The translations under genes and the position numbers were made by a program. Below, piece after piece: positions 1-10,680 of a DNA stretch of 64,000 bases (positions within the stretch are counted from its first letter, which is position 1; each line of letters begins with the position of its first letter). The stretch lies in contig NC_092350.1 of the NCBI RefSeq assembly GCF_963676685.1, forward strand, positions 63,853,674-63,917,673, read 5' to 3'. The DNA is from Mytilus edulis. Lineage: Eukaryota; Mollusca; Bivalvia; Mytilida; Mytilidae. The notes below the pieces were generated by a model. That model was given only the letters and a program-made list of their open reading frames with translations. It was not told the DNA's origin and searched no databases.

Positions 1-1460
1 CAGAATTCATCACAACAACATATATTGTATTTACAGATACATAATTTTTTCCCATTTGATATAGGTGTATCAGCCGATACCAAACAAGATGATTTTGTAA
101 TTTGACGTAAGCACGTGTTTTTTCTTGTTTGGAACAATATACTCATTCCTAGATTATGTGTCAAAATATATGAACATCAATCTTTTAAATGTCAATTCTT
201 ATAACTCTTTAACTCTCACTACGCTTACAATAATATGGCCGAGTAGTTACGATTAATGTGTATAAGATTGTGAGAATATCGAAATGCGCACGATGAATAT
301 TGGATAATCACAAGATTTATATCCGATTTGAAAATATTTTGTTACACTCTATATGTGTATGCCTTTAGCATGTTTAGTCTAGAGCAGGTAATTCAAAGGT
401 TGTTGTATGTTGTGGTATTGTATATACAACATTGTACAATGTATTACTTTTATTAGTTACTCGTATCATCAAAATATGAGTTACGTATTAGTATCGTACC
501 ATTACAGTATCGAACTTATCTAGAATGTGTCAAGATTGTTTAATAAGAACGTTTTCACTTCAATGCGTATTTTATTAAAGCTTCAGTACATTTTACATCA
601 AGATACTTGTTTAATAGTTTTATCTTATTCTAAATTATTCAATTTGTTTTAAAGATCTCAATTCTTTCATTTAGTGTGGGTTTTTTTTTTTATCTTATTA
701 TCATTCGTTTTATACTATTATCAAACAAAACATGTTTGGAAGAATTTCTTACTATTCGTGATCAATTAGTTAATTAATGTATTGTTCATTTATAAAAAAA
801 ATAATTAATAACTTATATTTTGTTTGGCTAATATTAACTCGTGACAATAACATATCATTTTATTAAACCACATACGTTTAATCACAGGATAAATATAATT
901 TTGACGTACGAATTCATTTGCAGACCAGGCTTTTTTTTTATTAAAAAGTAACAATGTGCCTTTATATATTTATCAGTATAAAGAGTAGATGGATAGTAAC
1001 TGTAACATACATTTAAAAACACATATAGAGTACACTATATTAATTGGTTGCTTCAAAAGCACTTTTCTGTAAAAACTTCTATTTGTAACATATATACCCA
1101 AATAAAACCAAGAATGTTTCCCATCCTTAGCAAGTTAAGTGATGTATTATCAAGTGGAACCTACAATCTCGACGTAACCTTACTTTTTTTATGTAAAATT
1201 GCAAAAAAAAAGGTTTACTTGACCTTCAAAAGTTTGAATCTTATCTCGTATATTTTGAAAGAGTGTTTGAACAATCAATAAATTGTAAATATCGCTTTTG
1301 GAATACACTTGTTGCTGTATTCAACAATTATTGCTTTTTATCGTTTGTAAGCGCAGACATGAAAAAAAGGCAACAGTAGTATACCGCATATACTTCACAA
1401 GAGTCGGAACATGTTTGTTTAACATTTCCTGCAAGCATATTTTACAAGAATGTATAAAGT
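1..1460. other. AT-rich DNA, no gene seen
   Basis: No open frame here has protein-like composition. The 77-residue frame at 1048-1281 starts at TTG and is lysine/leucine-rich low-complexity sequence. I see no repeat that I recognise. Confidence 0.6.
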
Positions 1461-1981
1461 AAAATCACAAAAAATACTGAACTTAGAGGAAAATCAATTC
1501 GGAAAGTCCATAATCACATGGCAAAATCAAATAACAAAACGCATCAAAAACGAATGGACAAGAACTGTCATATTCCTGACTTGGTATAGGCATTTTCGAA
1601 TGTAGAAAATGGTAGATTAAACCTGGTTCTATAGCGCTAACCCTCTCACTTTAATGACAGTCTCATCAATTTCCGATATATTTAAATTGATACGTTAAAT
1701 AAATAGAAACAATAAATAAAATAGTCAAAATATGGGTACATCAGTCATCATCGTAAAACAATTTGAAAAGGAACAATTTGAAAGAACACAAAAACATCTA
1801 CTATCTACGAACACATTCATTGATTTGAGTGTCTGACGTCAGAAAATTTTCAACGTCACATAAATTTGTCGTTCAATGTGCATACAACCAATTTTAAATT
1901 TTACATAGGAATGATAGCATACAGGGTTAAAAAATCAAAAGTATGTAAGAATAAATTTCAGAAATAGACCGAAATTTAAAA
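1461..1981 (-). repeat. Dispersed repeat family A, minus copy
   Basis: This block is the reverse complement of 38207-38727. Shared landmarks include the sequences around CTGACGTCAGAAAATTTT, ATAGCGCTAACCCTCTCACT and CTGACTTGGTATAGGCATTTT. The two copies are about 37 kb apart in opposite orientation and have diverged by substitutions and small indels. I know the sequence as a common noncoding mussel repeat; its class is unknown to me. Confidence 0.75.
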
Positions 1982-2375
1982 CTAGTCCAAAAGTTATATA
2001 TAGGATTTATACGAATCCAGAAATAGGTGATTCCACTACGCAATTGAATGATTGACGTTTGTGGTTCAACGTATATTGTAATTCATAATAACTGACATAT
2101 AATAGAACAATATCATATTGACGGGATCTTTTAAAGTACAGAGTCACGTTAAAAGAACAAAAGAAATACCCCGAGGGTAACATTTCGTTTTATCATCTCG
2201 GGTGTCAGTGCTTCGATACCCAAATGATTCATAACGTAATTTTCTAAAAATGATTCCCCTTGTTATACTAAAACATGATTGAAAATGAAACTAACGTTTC
2301 AACCTCTGAAGGCAAAGTAAATCCTCAGTGGCAATGCCTACTTTTTAAGGTCCCTTTGGGATATATAAAAAAAAA
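1982..2375. other. Spacer, nothing recognised
   Basis: AT-rich spacer between two repeats. A frame starting at 2275 runs into the following repeat and is not a gene. Confidence 0.5.
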
Positions 2376-2790
2376 GATGTGGTATGATTGCCAAATAGAC
2401 AACTCGCCACAAGTGCCCAATTACACAGAGATTATCAACTATAGAAAACCGTACAGTCTTCAACAATGAACAAAGCCCATACCGCATAGTCAGCTATAAA
2501 GGACCCCGAAATGACAAATGTAAAACAATTCAAACGGGAAAACTAACGGTTAAATTTCTGAAAACAAAAAATGAACGAAAAACAAAAATGTAACACATCA
2601 ACACACGACAACCACTGAATTACAGGCTCCTGATTTGGGATAGGCACAAACATACAAAATTTGGTGGGACCAAACATCTTAGCGGGATCATAACGCTCGC
2701 CCTAACCGGGGACATTGGTGTAACACTACAACATAAGAAAGCACAATAATTCAGTCGAAATAAGCTAAACTCATCAAATGGATACAAATA
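2376..2790 (+). repeat. Dispersed repeat family B, long copy
   Basis: Begins GATGTGGTATGATTGCC and contains the landmarks ACCGTACAGTCTTCAACAAT, CCATACCGCATAGTCAGC and AGGCTCCTGATTTGGGA. This is a very common dispersed Mytilus repeat. Shorter copies in this window are at 9613-9650, 12072-12215, 14097-14140 and, reversed, 52287-52372. It is noncoding; the frames at 2275-2469 and 2620-2826 are by-products. Confidence 0.85.
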
Positions 2791-3077
2791 TAAATACTGC
2801 AGAGAGTGGAGTTTCATTGGATCCAAGATTTTTTCCTGCAGACAGAATTTTTCTTACATCAAAGTCTTTTGGATAATTGACAAAGTGGCATAGAAAGCTA
2901 GCTATGGGATTTTCCTTAGGATTTTAGTCTTATTAATTAACTGATTTGCTTTTACGCCACTGTCAGTATTATTGGCAATTTCACGGCGGTAAGTTTTGAT
3001 TGGTTGAGGAAGTTGGAGTGCACAGATGGTACCATCTACCTTTGTAAGGAACACTAACAATCCTAGTCAAATAAGAT

Positions 3078-3190
3078 TGGAGTTATATGTACCTGTCACG
3101 TGTGGGGTTTGAACTAACAACCTAAATGTTGACAGACTTGTGGTAGACTTGTTGACTTTCTTGAAACTCAGACACCAAAACTCTCTGTTT
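3078..3190 (-). repeat. Possible tRNA-derived SINE fragment
   Basis: Read on the minus strand, the block holds a stretch like a Pol III B box (GTTAGTTCAAACCCCAC) preceded by a clover-like segment. No intact tRNA can be folded from it. A SINE head is the simplest reading, but this is inference from a short motif only. Confidence 0.3.
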
Positions 3191-3771
3191 TGGTTTGATC
3201 TACATGTATTTACCACCAAATCCCCAATAATAAAGTTTATATATAAGTGATCGGTATAATCATTATCCATTTGTATGTCTTCAAACGCAATTGGAATAAT
3301 AAGTGTGACAGTAATGGCCAAATGGATCTATTTAAAGAAGTTAGGGCCAAATAAATCAACAAAATAAATTAAGGCAAATAAGGGATACATGTATGCAATT
3401 TGAGTAAAAATTTTTAATATTTTTCCAAAATGCAGTTTATCTAGTTCATATCATATACTGTTCTTTTCATAGGAGTTATACAACACGTATTGGACCGGCA
3501 GCTCTTTCTGAAGAAAAAATGTACGAAAGGGTTCAAATTTGTAAAAATAATTCACTAAAATAAACCCATCTTGTATAAAAAGGATAAACATGGCTCATTA
3601 AAGGTCAGGGTCGATTTGTGCAAGTGTTTTATTATATAAAATCAAAAATTACGGAAATTACCTTATTTATCTAAATGTTTATATCGGCCTGACATAAAAA
3701 AGGACAAATATATGTCAACAAATTTTTTTTTCCTATATGATAAAAAAAAAATAAAAAAATAGGTTAATCAC
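3191..3771. other. Spacer, no gene supported
   Basis: AT-rich. A plus-strand acceptor-like site (TTCTTTTCATAG, ending about 3472) is followed by about 28 open codons in one frame, but no donor or partner exon supports it. Confidence 0.45.
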
Positions 3772-3777
3772 CTTCAC

Positions 3778-4017
3778 CAACAATCCAATCGCCATCACTG
3801 TTTCTTATTTGGCATTTTCTGCTGATATCAATCCCATCAGTGCTTTTTCCGCCATATTCCCCTTTCTCTAGAAATAGAAGTCTACGTACAAGACTTGTCT
3901 TTCCAACGCGATCTTTTCCAACGACCTGAATTCTAACGTATTGTCTAACCTCTGTTCCAAACTTTATTGCATGCATATATGTATGCCTTTCATCCGCACT
4001 CAACTCCCTTGGAATTC
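3778..4017 (-). CDS. Isolated exon encoding a Roc/Ras-type P-loop GTPase segment
   Basis: The minus-strand exon is bounded by an acceptor (TTATTATGCTAG, exon begins at 4017, phase 1) and a donor at 3777 (G|GTGAAG; a second possible GT lies 6 bases further on). It encodes about 80 residues. In the middle is a Walker A / G1 motif, VVGKDRVGKTSLVRRLL, followed some 20 residues later by STDGIDI, the usual switch I-like element of Roc (Ras of complex) domains. In the family, this G1 segment binds nucleotide phosphate and Mg2+ in ROCO-like proteins; bivalves carry many Roc-type and NLR-like genes. The segment before the P-loop (FGTEVRQYVRIQVV) fits a domain edge. I found no G2-G5 exon or upstream exon in the flanks, which are filled by repeats, so it may be a distal exon of a large gene or an orphaned pseudogene exon. 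The first residues of the open frame, before the acceptor, are intronic. Confidence 0.7.
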
Positions 4018-4194
4018 CTAGCATAATAATAAAAAAAAAACACAATATAAACAATAACGCAAAATTTACAACTCAAAAAGTTTCTATGTGTGAATGACAA
4101 AAAATCCATAGGATTTGAATTGGTACTGTCAACATTTGAAACTTTGATTAGTTCACCATGAAGTTTGTATATGCTCCAGATTATTGAAATGAAT

Positions 4195-4424
4195 GAAAAC
4201 AAATTTGATTTGGCCTTTTTAATTTTGATTCGAACTTCAATGATAAGTAGTTTGTAGAAGGAACGCTCGCTGGGCGTAAAACAAATGTTACATGGCATCT
4301 ATAATGAGTATACTTAAAACCACTTGGTCGAAGCCGTTGCGGGAGGCGGTTTATTTCGGAATGGTATCATCAGATAAGTAGTCAACAGTTATGTGTTGAC
4401 ATGAATTACCATAAGTATGGTGAA
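4195..4424 (+). repeat. Repeat family C, partial copy, interrupted
   Basis: A divergent copy of the C repeat seen at 4943-5520. Landmarks are GATTCGAACTTCAATGATAA, GAAGGAACGCTCGCTGGGCG and the following CCACTTGGTCGAAGCC segment. It stops where a reverse-transcriptase tail begins, and the expected continuation (TGTTCACAAAATTTAGAATT) resumes at about 4943. The D element therefore appears to have inserted into it. Confidence 0.65.
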
Positions 4425-4942
4425 ACCTAAGAATTAAATGTCGACCCAACTTATTTCCTAACCTCACGATTTTCTTGATAGAGGGTTACTGCTCACAAGG
4501 AAGCTATTAAACCAAGAGTTCCAAATGGTGAAGTTGAAATCATCCCTTCGTAAATTTTACGGACGCCATCACGAGTTGGTTGACCGTTATGGAATAACCG
4601 TTTCACAAATGATATCGGATATGTTCCTTACGTCGTAACTACAATCCCCTTCTTTTTCATGAATGTGACCTACCGAATTAGACTATTTACCGGATTTGTA
4701 ATCACATAAGCAACACGACGGGTGCCACATGTGGAGCAGGATCTGCCTACCCTTCCGGAGCACCTGAGTTCACCCCTAGTTTTTGGTGGGGTTCGTGTTG
4801 TTTATTCGTTAGTTTTCTTTGTTGTGTCATGTGTACTATTGTTTTTCTGTTTGTCTTTTTCATTTTTAGCCATGGCGTTGTCAGTTTGTTTTAGATTTAT
4901 GAGTTTGACTGTCCCTTTGGTATCTTTCGTCCCTCTTTTTTT
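4425..4942 (+). pseudogene. Penelope-like RT element, 3' end of ORF plus 3' tail (family D)
   Basis: A 5'-truncated retroelement. From about 4470 the plus strand encodes the C-terminal part of a reverse-transcriptase ORF that recurs in mussel DNA: DRGLLLTRKLLNQEF, then VKLKSSLRKFYGRHHE and DRYGI.VSQM. It is followed by a noncoding tail with the landmarks GGAGCAGGATCTGCCTACCC and TTGACTGTCCCTTTGGTATC. The catalytic palm motifs are absent from this copy. Related copies are at 43656-44345 (minus) and 62275-62735. The 82-residue frame at 4722-4970 lies in the tail and is not a gene. Assignment to the Penelope-like group is from remembered family resemblance. Confidence 0.7.
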
Positions 4943-5520
4943 AAACTGTTCACAAAATTTAGAATTTTGAAAATACTAAGGCTTTTCTACCTCAGTCATA
5001 AATTACCTTAGCTAGATTTGGCAAAACTTTTAGGAATTTTGGTCCTCAATGCTCTTCAACTTCGTACTTTATTTGGCCTTTTTAACCTTTTTGGATTCGA
5101 GCGTCACTGATGAGTCTTTTGTAGACGAAACGAGCGTCTGGCGTATATACAAAAAGTAGTCATGGAATCTATGATGAGTTTATTTACAACCACTGGGCCG
5201 ATGCCACTGCTGATGGAGATTTATTTCCCTGAGGGTATCACCAGTCCAGTGGATATGGTTATATTTATAAATCGACTGTTTACAAAATTTAGAATTTTTG
5301 AAATACTAAGGCTTTTCTACCTGAGGCATAAATTACCTTAGCTGGATTTGGCAAAACTTTTAGGAATTTTGCTCCTCAATGGTCTTCAACTTCGTACTTT
5401 ATTTGGCCTTTTTACGTTTTTGGATTCGAGCGTCACTGATGAGTCTTCTGTAGACGAAACGCGCGTCTGGCGTATATACAAAATTTAGTCCTGGTATCTA
5501 TGATGAGTTTATTTATACTC
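4943..5520 (+). repeat. Repeat family C, two tandem copies
   Basis: Two head-to-tail copies (about 4943-5270 and 5271-5520) share TTACAAAATTTAGAATTTT, ATACTAAGGCTTTTCTACCT, GAGCGTCACTGATGAGTCTT and GTAGACGAAACGCGCGTCTG. The second copy is close to the first over about 240 bases. The C family is widespread in bivalves; other copies here are at 58855-59095 and 60865-60985, with decayed ones at 31690-31800 and 34540-34650. Confidence 0.8.
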
Positions 5521-5765
5521 TAACTTCAAAATAATTTTCTTCGGAAGACAACTATTTTGTTTTAAAATTATACAGATTTGCAGGCGCATAAAATTTACAT
5601 TAAATCAAACACTATGGCAGGTTCGTATTTATAAACTAAAAATAATTCAGTTAATGCATTATAATTGATGGAACAATAATGACTCCAATTTGAAAGTCAG
5701 TAGGCAACAATGCAAAATTAAGTAAACAGCATCGTCTATAGAAAACATTCATTCATGGAAAATTT
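5521..5765. other. Spacer, nothing recognised
   Basis: AT-rich sequence between repeat C and the RT fragment. No coding signal. Confidence 0.5.
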
Positions 5766-6165
5766 AATTCCGGGCAGACCAATGTTATCACAATATTGGG
5801 CACTATATCTATTATTTTCTTGTTCCAATTGTTAAAAAACAATATACATATATAAAAGATACGTCAAGTTTTATTAATTCGATTGAAAATATAAAACCCC
5901 AAAGAGACTACTATCTAGTAACATTTGATACAAAAACATGTACACTTGCTTTACATTTAATGAAATTCTAGAAGCCACTAACGCGGTACTGACCAATATT
6001 GATCTGAACGAATATGAAATCAAAATTCCACCAAAGGACATTGTACTTCGCCTATTAAGGCTTGTTCTAGAAAACAATGAATTTATTTTTAACAATAAAC
6101 TTTACCGTGAAACCTTGGGCGTGCCTATGGGCGGATCGGCATCTGCTGAATGGGCAGATCTTACA
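5766..6165 (+). pseudogene. Penelope-like reverse transcriptase fragment, copy 1 (frameshifted)
   Basis: The plus strand encodes the fingers/palm start of a Penelope-like RT: a GRPMLSQYW-like block, KKQYTYIKDTSSFINSIENI, then YLVTFD with the motif A aspartate, and after a shift NMYTCFTFNEI, LVLENNEFIFNNKLYRE and the motif B block GVPMGGSASAEWADL. Relative to copy 2 at 7761-8030, one A is missing in the run near 5935, so YLVTFD and NMYTCF are in different frames. Upstream codons also change frame at least once. It ends where repeat E begins at about 6166, so the YxDD palm, thumb and endonuclease are missing. The open frame starting at the ATG at 5938 is the post-frameshift part only. Dead element; no host function implied. 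Confidence 0.75.
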
Positions 6166-6765
6166 ATAAAATTGAGAATGGAAATGGGGAATGTGTCAAA
6201 GAGACAACAACCCGACCAAATAAAAAACAACAGCAGAGGGTCACCAACAGGTCTTCAATGTAGCGAGAAACTCCCGCACCCGGAGGCGTTCCTCAGCTGG
6301 CCCCTAAACAAATATATACTAATCCAGTGATAATGAACGCCATACTAATTTCCAAATTGTACACAAGAAACTAAAATTAAAATAATACAAGACTAACAAA
6401 GGCTAGAGGCTCCTGACTTGGGACAGGCGCAAAAATGCGGCGGGGTTAAACATGTTTGTGAGATCTCAACCCTCCCCCTATACCTCTAACCAATGTAGAA
6501 AAGTAAACGCATAACAATACGCAAATTAAAATTCAGTTCAAGAGAAGTCCGAGTCTGATGTCAGAAGATGTAACCAAAGAAAATAAACAAAATGACAATA
6601 ATACATAAATAACAACAGACTACTAGCAGTTAACTGACATGCCAGCTCCAGACTTCAATTAAACTGACTGAAAGATTATGATTTCATCATATGAACATCA
6701 GGCACAATCCTTCCCGTTAGGGGTTTAGTATCATACCATCATAACATATATGAGAAGAACATATG
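6166..6765 (+). repeat. Dispersed repeat family E
   Basis: Starts AAAATTGAGAATGGAAATGG and runs through the landmarks AAAGAGACAACAACCCGACC, CTCCCGCACCCGGAGGCGTT, CAGGCGCAAAAATGCGGCGG and AACTGACATGCCAGCTCCAG, ending near GAGAAGAACATA. It is a common mussel repeat. It follows motif B of the RT fragment directly, so it inserted there or the two recombined. Reversed fragments of its start are at 41945-42055, 57367-57435 and, more weakly, 21500-21560 and 36955-37020. Confidence 0.8.
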
Positions 6766-7362
6766 TTTGTTTATTTCATCAAAGTGTGCATTGAGTATAA
6801 TAGAACTGGGACGTCCCATATCTCAATTAATCGGCAAAGACAAATCTCTTGATCAATCTGACGAATTTGACGAGATTGTTGATAGTTTTACCACACCGTA
6901 TGCTTACGGACACTGTACGATTTCTGTTAGAATATTCTGCGGAAAATAGAATAGTTAATCCAATGCAAACAAGTTGAATAACAATGAAATATCCATGCAT
7001 GTACAAATTTATGCATAAAGTAAAATTAAGGAAGGGACAGGTAAATAACGGGGAACGAAGCAACGTCGACAATGTTGTTGATATCCCGTGAATATTGCTC
7101 CGAAGCGTTGGACAACCTTTCTATCCGCCTTCTAATAAAAAAAAAACACTCTATGTGTTTGTGCAGGCATTTTATTTATCTATTTATTTAAGAATACACG
7201 AATATCAAATAAATAAATAGAGAATTTGTATAATATCTAGTAAAGTCTAGCGAGTACAAATAATAAATGATATCTGTGGAAAAACAATGCGAATGTTGTT
7301 TACGTATTTTAATTAAAGTTCAAGTCTGATATGAAAACTCTTATAACGATATACTGTCATAA
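6766..7362. other. Unclassified stretch with two weak ORFs
   Basis: A 60-codon plus frame at 6767-6949 (contains SQLIGKDKSLDQ and EFDEIVDSF) has a less biased composition than most chance frames. It has no splice context, homologue or start signal that I can support. The overlapping minus frame is its shadow. The rest is AT-rich. Confidence 0.3.
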
Positions 7363-7640
7363 GCAGACCTGTCCTGAGGTCTGGTCAATAGCAGACTTGT
7401 CCACAGGTCAGGTCAAAAGCCGACCTGTCCTCAGGTCTGGTCAGGAGCAGACCTGTCCACAGGTCTGGTCTGAGGCAGACCTGTCCTCAGGACTGGTCAA
7501 AAGCAGACTTGTCCACAGGTCTGGTATGGGGCAGACCTGTCCTCAGGACTGGTAAAAAGCAGACTTGTCCACAGGTCTGGTCTGGAGCAGACCTGTCGAT
7601 AGGTCTGCAGCAGTTCTAAAAAAGCAGACCGTAGGTCTGG
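7363..7640 (+). repeat. 28-bp tandem array, each unit a hairpin
   Basis: Nine units of exactly 28 bp start at 7363, 7391, 7419, 7447, 7475, 7503, 7531, 7559 and 7587, and a degenerate tenth follows. The core is CAGACCTGTCCACAGGTCTG, an inverted repeat with a 4-base loop, followed by an 8-base spacer. The central tetranucleotide tends to alternate between TCCT and TCCA, suggesting a 56-bp higher-order unit. The open frame at 7331-7555 exists only because the array lacks stops in that frame. Confidence 0.9.
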
Positions 7641-7760
7641 TCCACCAACGACGAAGTTAACTTGCTTGACTGCTTAAAAATTCTCAAGTTAACTTAGAAA
7701 GCAGACAACACGTTAACTCTAAGTTAACTTTTGTCAAGGTTAGGACCGCACCCATCTGTA
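7641..7760. other. GTTAACTT-rich spacer
   Basis: Several AAGTTAACTT / GTTAACTTAG palindromic motifs occur between the tandem array and the RT fragment. No further function can be supported. Confidence 0.4.
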
Positions 7761-8030
7761 CGTCAAGTTTTATGAATTCGATTGAAAATATAAAACCCCA
7801 TGGAGACTGCTATCTAGTAACATTCGATGCAAAAAACATGTACACTTGCTTTACATGTAATGAAATACTAGAAGCCACTAACGCGGTACTGACCAATATT
7901 GATTCAAGCGAGTATCAAATCAAAGTTCCACCAAAGGACAGTATATTTCTCCTATTAAGGCTTGTTCTAGAAAACAATAAATTTATTTTTAACAATAAAC
8001 TTTACCTTGAAACATTGGGAGTGCCTTAAT
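7761..8030 (+). pseudogene. Penelope-like reverse transcriptase fragment, copy 2
   Basis: A continuous plus frame encodes TSSFMNSIENIKP, YLVTFDAKNMYTCF (motif A), NEILEATNAVLTNID, LVLENNKFIFNNKLY and LETLGVP, and then a TAA in place of MG of motif B. Homology to copy 1 (5766-6165) is high and in frame over about 85 codons. Upstream homology stops at TACGTCAAGTTTTA, right after the GTTAACTT-rich spacer; downstream it stops within motif B. No other RT motifs are present, so this is a short dead fragment. Confidence 0.75.
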
Positions 8031-8320
8031 CTAAAGCCAATTTTGCCTGAGGGAATTGAAACCTTAGTTTCTTAATAATTTCTTAATTTATAAACGGACA
8101 ATTTAAGTAAAGTTTGTTATATATCATGTCAGTACCGAAAAACATACTACTGAGCTGATGATACCCTCGGAGACTGGTGGACTGATAGTCCACCAGCAGA
8201 GGTATCGACCAAGTGATGTAAAATATTGACAACAACATGTTTTTAATTTCTTGCGTCCGAAGCGCGTTTTCTGGATTTACTTTCATCAGGAACGCACAAG
8301 GCCAAACATTTGAAGAGCTT
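8031..8320 (-). repeat. Decayed repeat C-like fragment, inverted
   Basis: Read on the minus strand, the block contains the C-family central segment: GGTCGATACCTCTGCTGG, a short palindrome around CTGGTGGACTATCAGTCCAC, and CCGAGGGTATCATCAGCTCA. Compare CCACTGGGCCGATGCC and GAGGGTATCACCAG at 5185-5250. The frame at 8083-8286 is a by-product. Confidence 0.5.
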
Positions 8321-8932
8321 TATAAAGTATAACAGAAAGAAAACTCATAAGTTGGAGGGAAAGAAAAACACAAAAGAAAAAAATAGTAGAGACGACAAAA
8401 AGTCAATCATGTTCTCAAAAGTTGATAACTAAAGACTGAAATAATTGAATAGTTTAACTTGATTGCTCAATATGTTTGAATTCAATACTTCGCATCAATT
8501 TATCTTAAATTTCATCAATCAAATAGTGTTCTAAAATTGCTAACAGATATTTATAAAATGTATAACATTAATAATATATAATTGCGGGTCATGATCTCAG
8601 CAGAAAAACCAACTCTAGGTCATTTTCACTTTTGAATTAGATATTTATATTAGTCATCCCGAGATGACACTAACGCTCAGGGTTAAATTATCGAATATAA
8701 ATGCCCAACCAATGGTTAAATGAAAGAAAGTCTACTGCTACCATGCATTATTTCTTAATGCTCTTACTTTCTTTTCTCACGGTTAAGATGATCAGTCTTA
8801 GATAATTTATTTTCATTATGTCGTGCATTCTATGTATTATTTCGAAATAGATGGTTTTAATCATATCTGATGCAATGAACTCCAATTCTATATTGAATAA
8901 TGTCAATGTGCTATTTGATGAATACTGTTCAC
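8321..8932. other. AT-rich DNA, nothing recognised
   Basis: No coding or repeat signal that I can support. Confidence 0.5.
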
Positions 8933-9235
8933 TAGTAGCACGATTTCAGTCTGAAACGGTCATTTTGGTCTGATCACATCTTGATTGACTGGATTTACCG
9001 CTAGAAAAAATCGTCAAGATATTTCAGATAGTTAAGTCGCCGGTCAGATCGATAGCCTCATCAGGTAAATCAGTTCGTTAAGGCGTGTCAAGACGGAAAA
9101 GACTGAATCGTCTAGCGGGTTGTTTAGACCCGTTAAGACCGTGTCAGACCAAAACAGACCATGGATACAAAAGAACGTTCAAAATTTTCAGACCCTGTTT
9201 TGATCCGTTCAGTATATCGGTTTGATACCACGAGT
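8933..9235 (-). repeat. Repeat family F, minus copy
   Basis: Inverted relative to 25776-26083. Both copies begin or end at ACTAGTAGCACGATTTCAGT / GTTTCAGACTGAAATCGTGC and share TTGGTCTGATC, GGATTTACCGCTAGA and CCATGGTCTGTTT (in reverse). The terminus contains the palindrome GTTTCAGACTGAAAC, and the body is dense in GTTAAGACC/GGTCTGAC-type motifs in both orientations. Probably a nonautonomous element; class unknown. Confidence 0.7.
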
Positions 9236-10597
9236 TGCGCCCCTTCTACTCGATAATGCATTTTAGATTAATACATGTATATATGTATTTTATTATTAGA
9301 ATTTGAAGTATATTTTGATTAATTAAAAAAAAAAGATTAAATCTTGTGTTAATTCTTTATTTCTTTTCTTGTTTTGTTAAAAACTAATAAATTATTCTTC
9401 TATATATATATGTTGTTTATTTTTTAATAAATGTTAGTTTATATATTAAATATATATTGATAGTTAAATGCAAGGACGTACGTTAATTGTATACACACCA
9501 GAATGTATGCCATAAATTTAACCTTGAAATGTTGTGAACACCGGTAAAAATGTTTTTTTGTATTTGAAGATTAGTAACGGAAAATCCTAAACGTAACCTA
9601 AAAAAGTTAAGGAGATGTGGTATGATTGCCAATGAGACAATCCACAGAAATGCAGCGGAGGCAAATTAACACAGTCATGCATATTTTTGTTTTATGCATG
9701 ACAGTTTCTTTAATTCGTTTTCTGTTGATATATGTCCTAGTTTACCGTTGAAGCTGTTGCTTTTTTGGTATGTTTATTTTTTTTTCGTGCGAGTTACTCT
9801 ATTAAAGTTGGAAAAAAATATTCCCGACATTCGGAAATTCGAAAAAAGACTTCCCGGATCCCGAAACCTGATCATATACTGCATTCAGTCTCTGTCGGGA
9901 CGGTGTTAAAATATCACCGTATAAAAATTTTCATTCAAACAATATATCCTTATAATATTTATTTTCTTATCCATATAATATGTATATAGTACTTTGTATA
10001 TACTTTGTATATATATATATATATGGCGTTGATTTGAAATAAAATCTGTTTTAGTTAAAACGGTCGAGTTCAATGGCACGTGCTAGTAATCAACCGGGTC
10101 AACAGGTAACAAAATCAATGATCCATAACGTAAGAAAGTACATGCCTATTATATTTTACAATTACTCTCATCATCATTCTTGATAAAAAGGTCTAAACTT
10201 TAATAAAGAATGAATGAACACGTATTAGTGATGTCTGACCTTCAGTTTTTAATATAAATTAATGCTTATGTTTTTTTTTATATTGAGCTAAGTAACGAAT
10301 GTGAATCTATTAAACGTTAAAGGTTCTTACAATATCATATACCAAAAGATCATGCAAAATATTTGAGCGCCGCATGTAAAACCATTAAAAAAACATGTAC
10401 TGTTAGGAAGTTTGTTTAGTATTCAAAAGAAACGTTTCGCTTCTCTATATAGTTTAGAGAGTATTCCTTTAAATTGTGTCAGTTATATAAAGTAGTGTGT
10501 ATTTGTATTCTATTTATTCATCTAAATGTATCATTATAATATACATTTTGTATTTCACAACTATATATACTATAAGTTGTAGTGTGATTGATTGTTG
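9236..10597. other. AT-rich DNA with one short repeat B piece
   Basis: Contains a 38-bp family B fragment at 9613-9650 (GATGTGGTATGATTGCCAAT) and a TA microsatellite near 10005-10024. The frames at 9694-9909 and 9765-9989 overlap in different frames, and neither has protein-like composition. Confidence 0.5.
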
Positions 10598-10680
10598 TTT
10601 AAAGTCCAGTGGCAAATACTTCATGCATGTTCAGGACCAGCTGTAAGTTTATGACATGTATGGAACTCACCGGTGTAGTT
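10598..10680 (+). repeat. Repeat family G fragment
   Basis: Contains GTCCAGTGGCAAATACTTCA followed by TGCATGTTCAGGACCAG. The same core recurs at 18555-18665 and 20250-20300. It is a widespread molluscan repeat motif as far as I recall; short and noncoding. Confidence 0.6.

Noticed and set aside
4722..4970. 82-codon hydrophobic ORF
   Set aside because: It lies in the 3' tail of the family D retroelement, which recurs as noncoding sequence at 43656 and 62500.
7331..7555. 74-codon ORF with repeated TCP..W/LV phrases
   Set aside because: It is a translation of the 28-bp tandem array. The period is not a multiple of three, so the protein repeat changes frame and has no coding logic.
7363..7640. 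CRISPR-like array
   Set aside because: Units are contiguous with 8-base variable parts, the genome is animal, and no cas genes exist; it is a minisatellite of hairpins.
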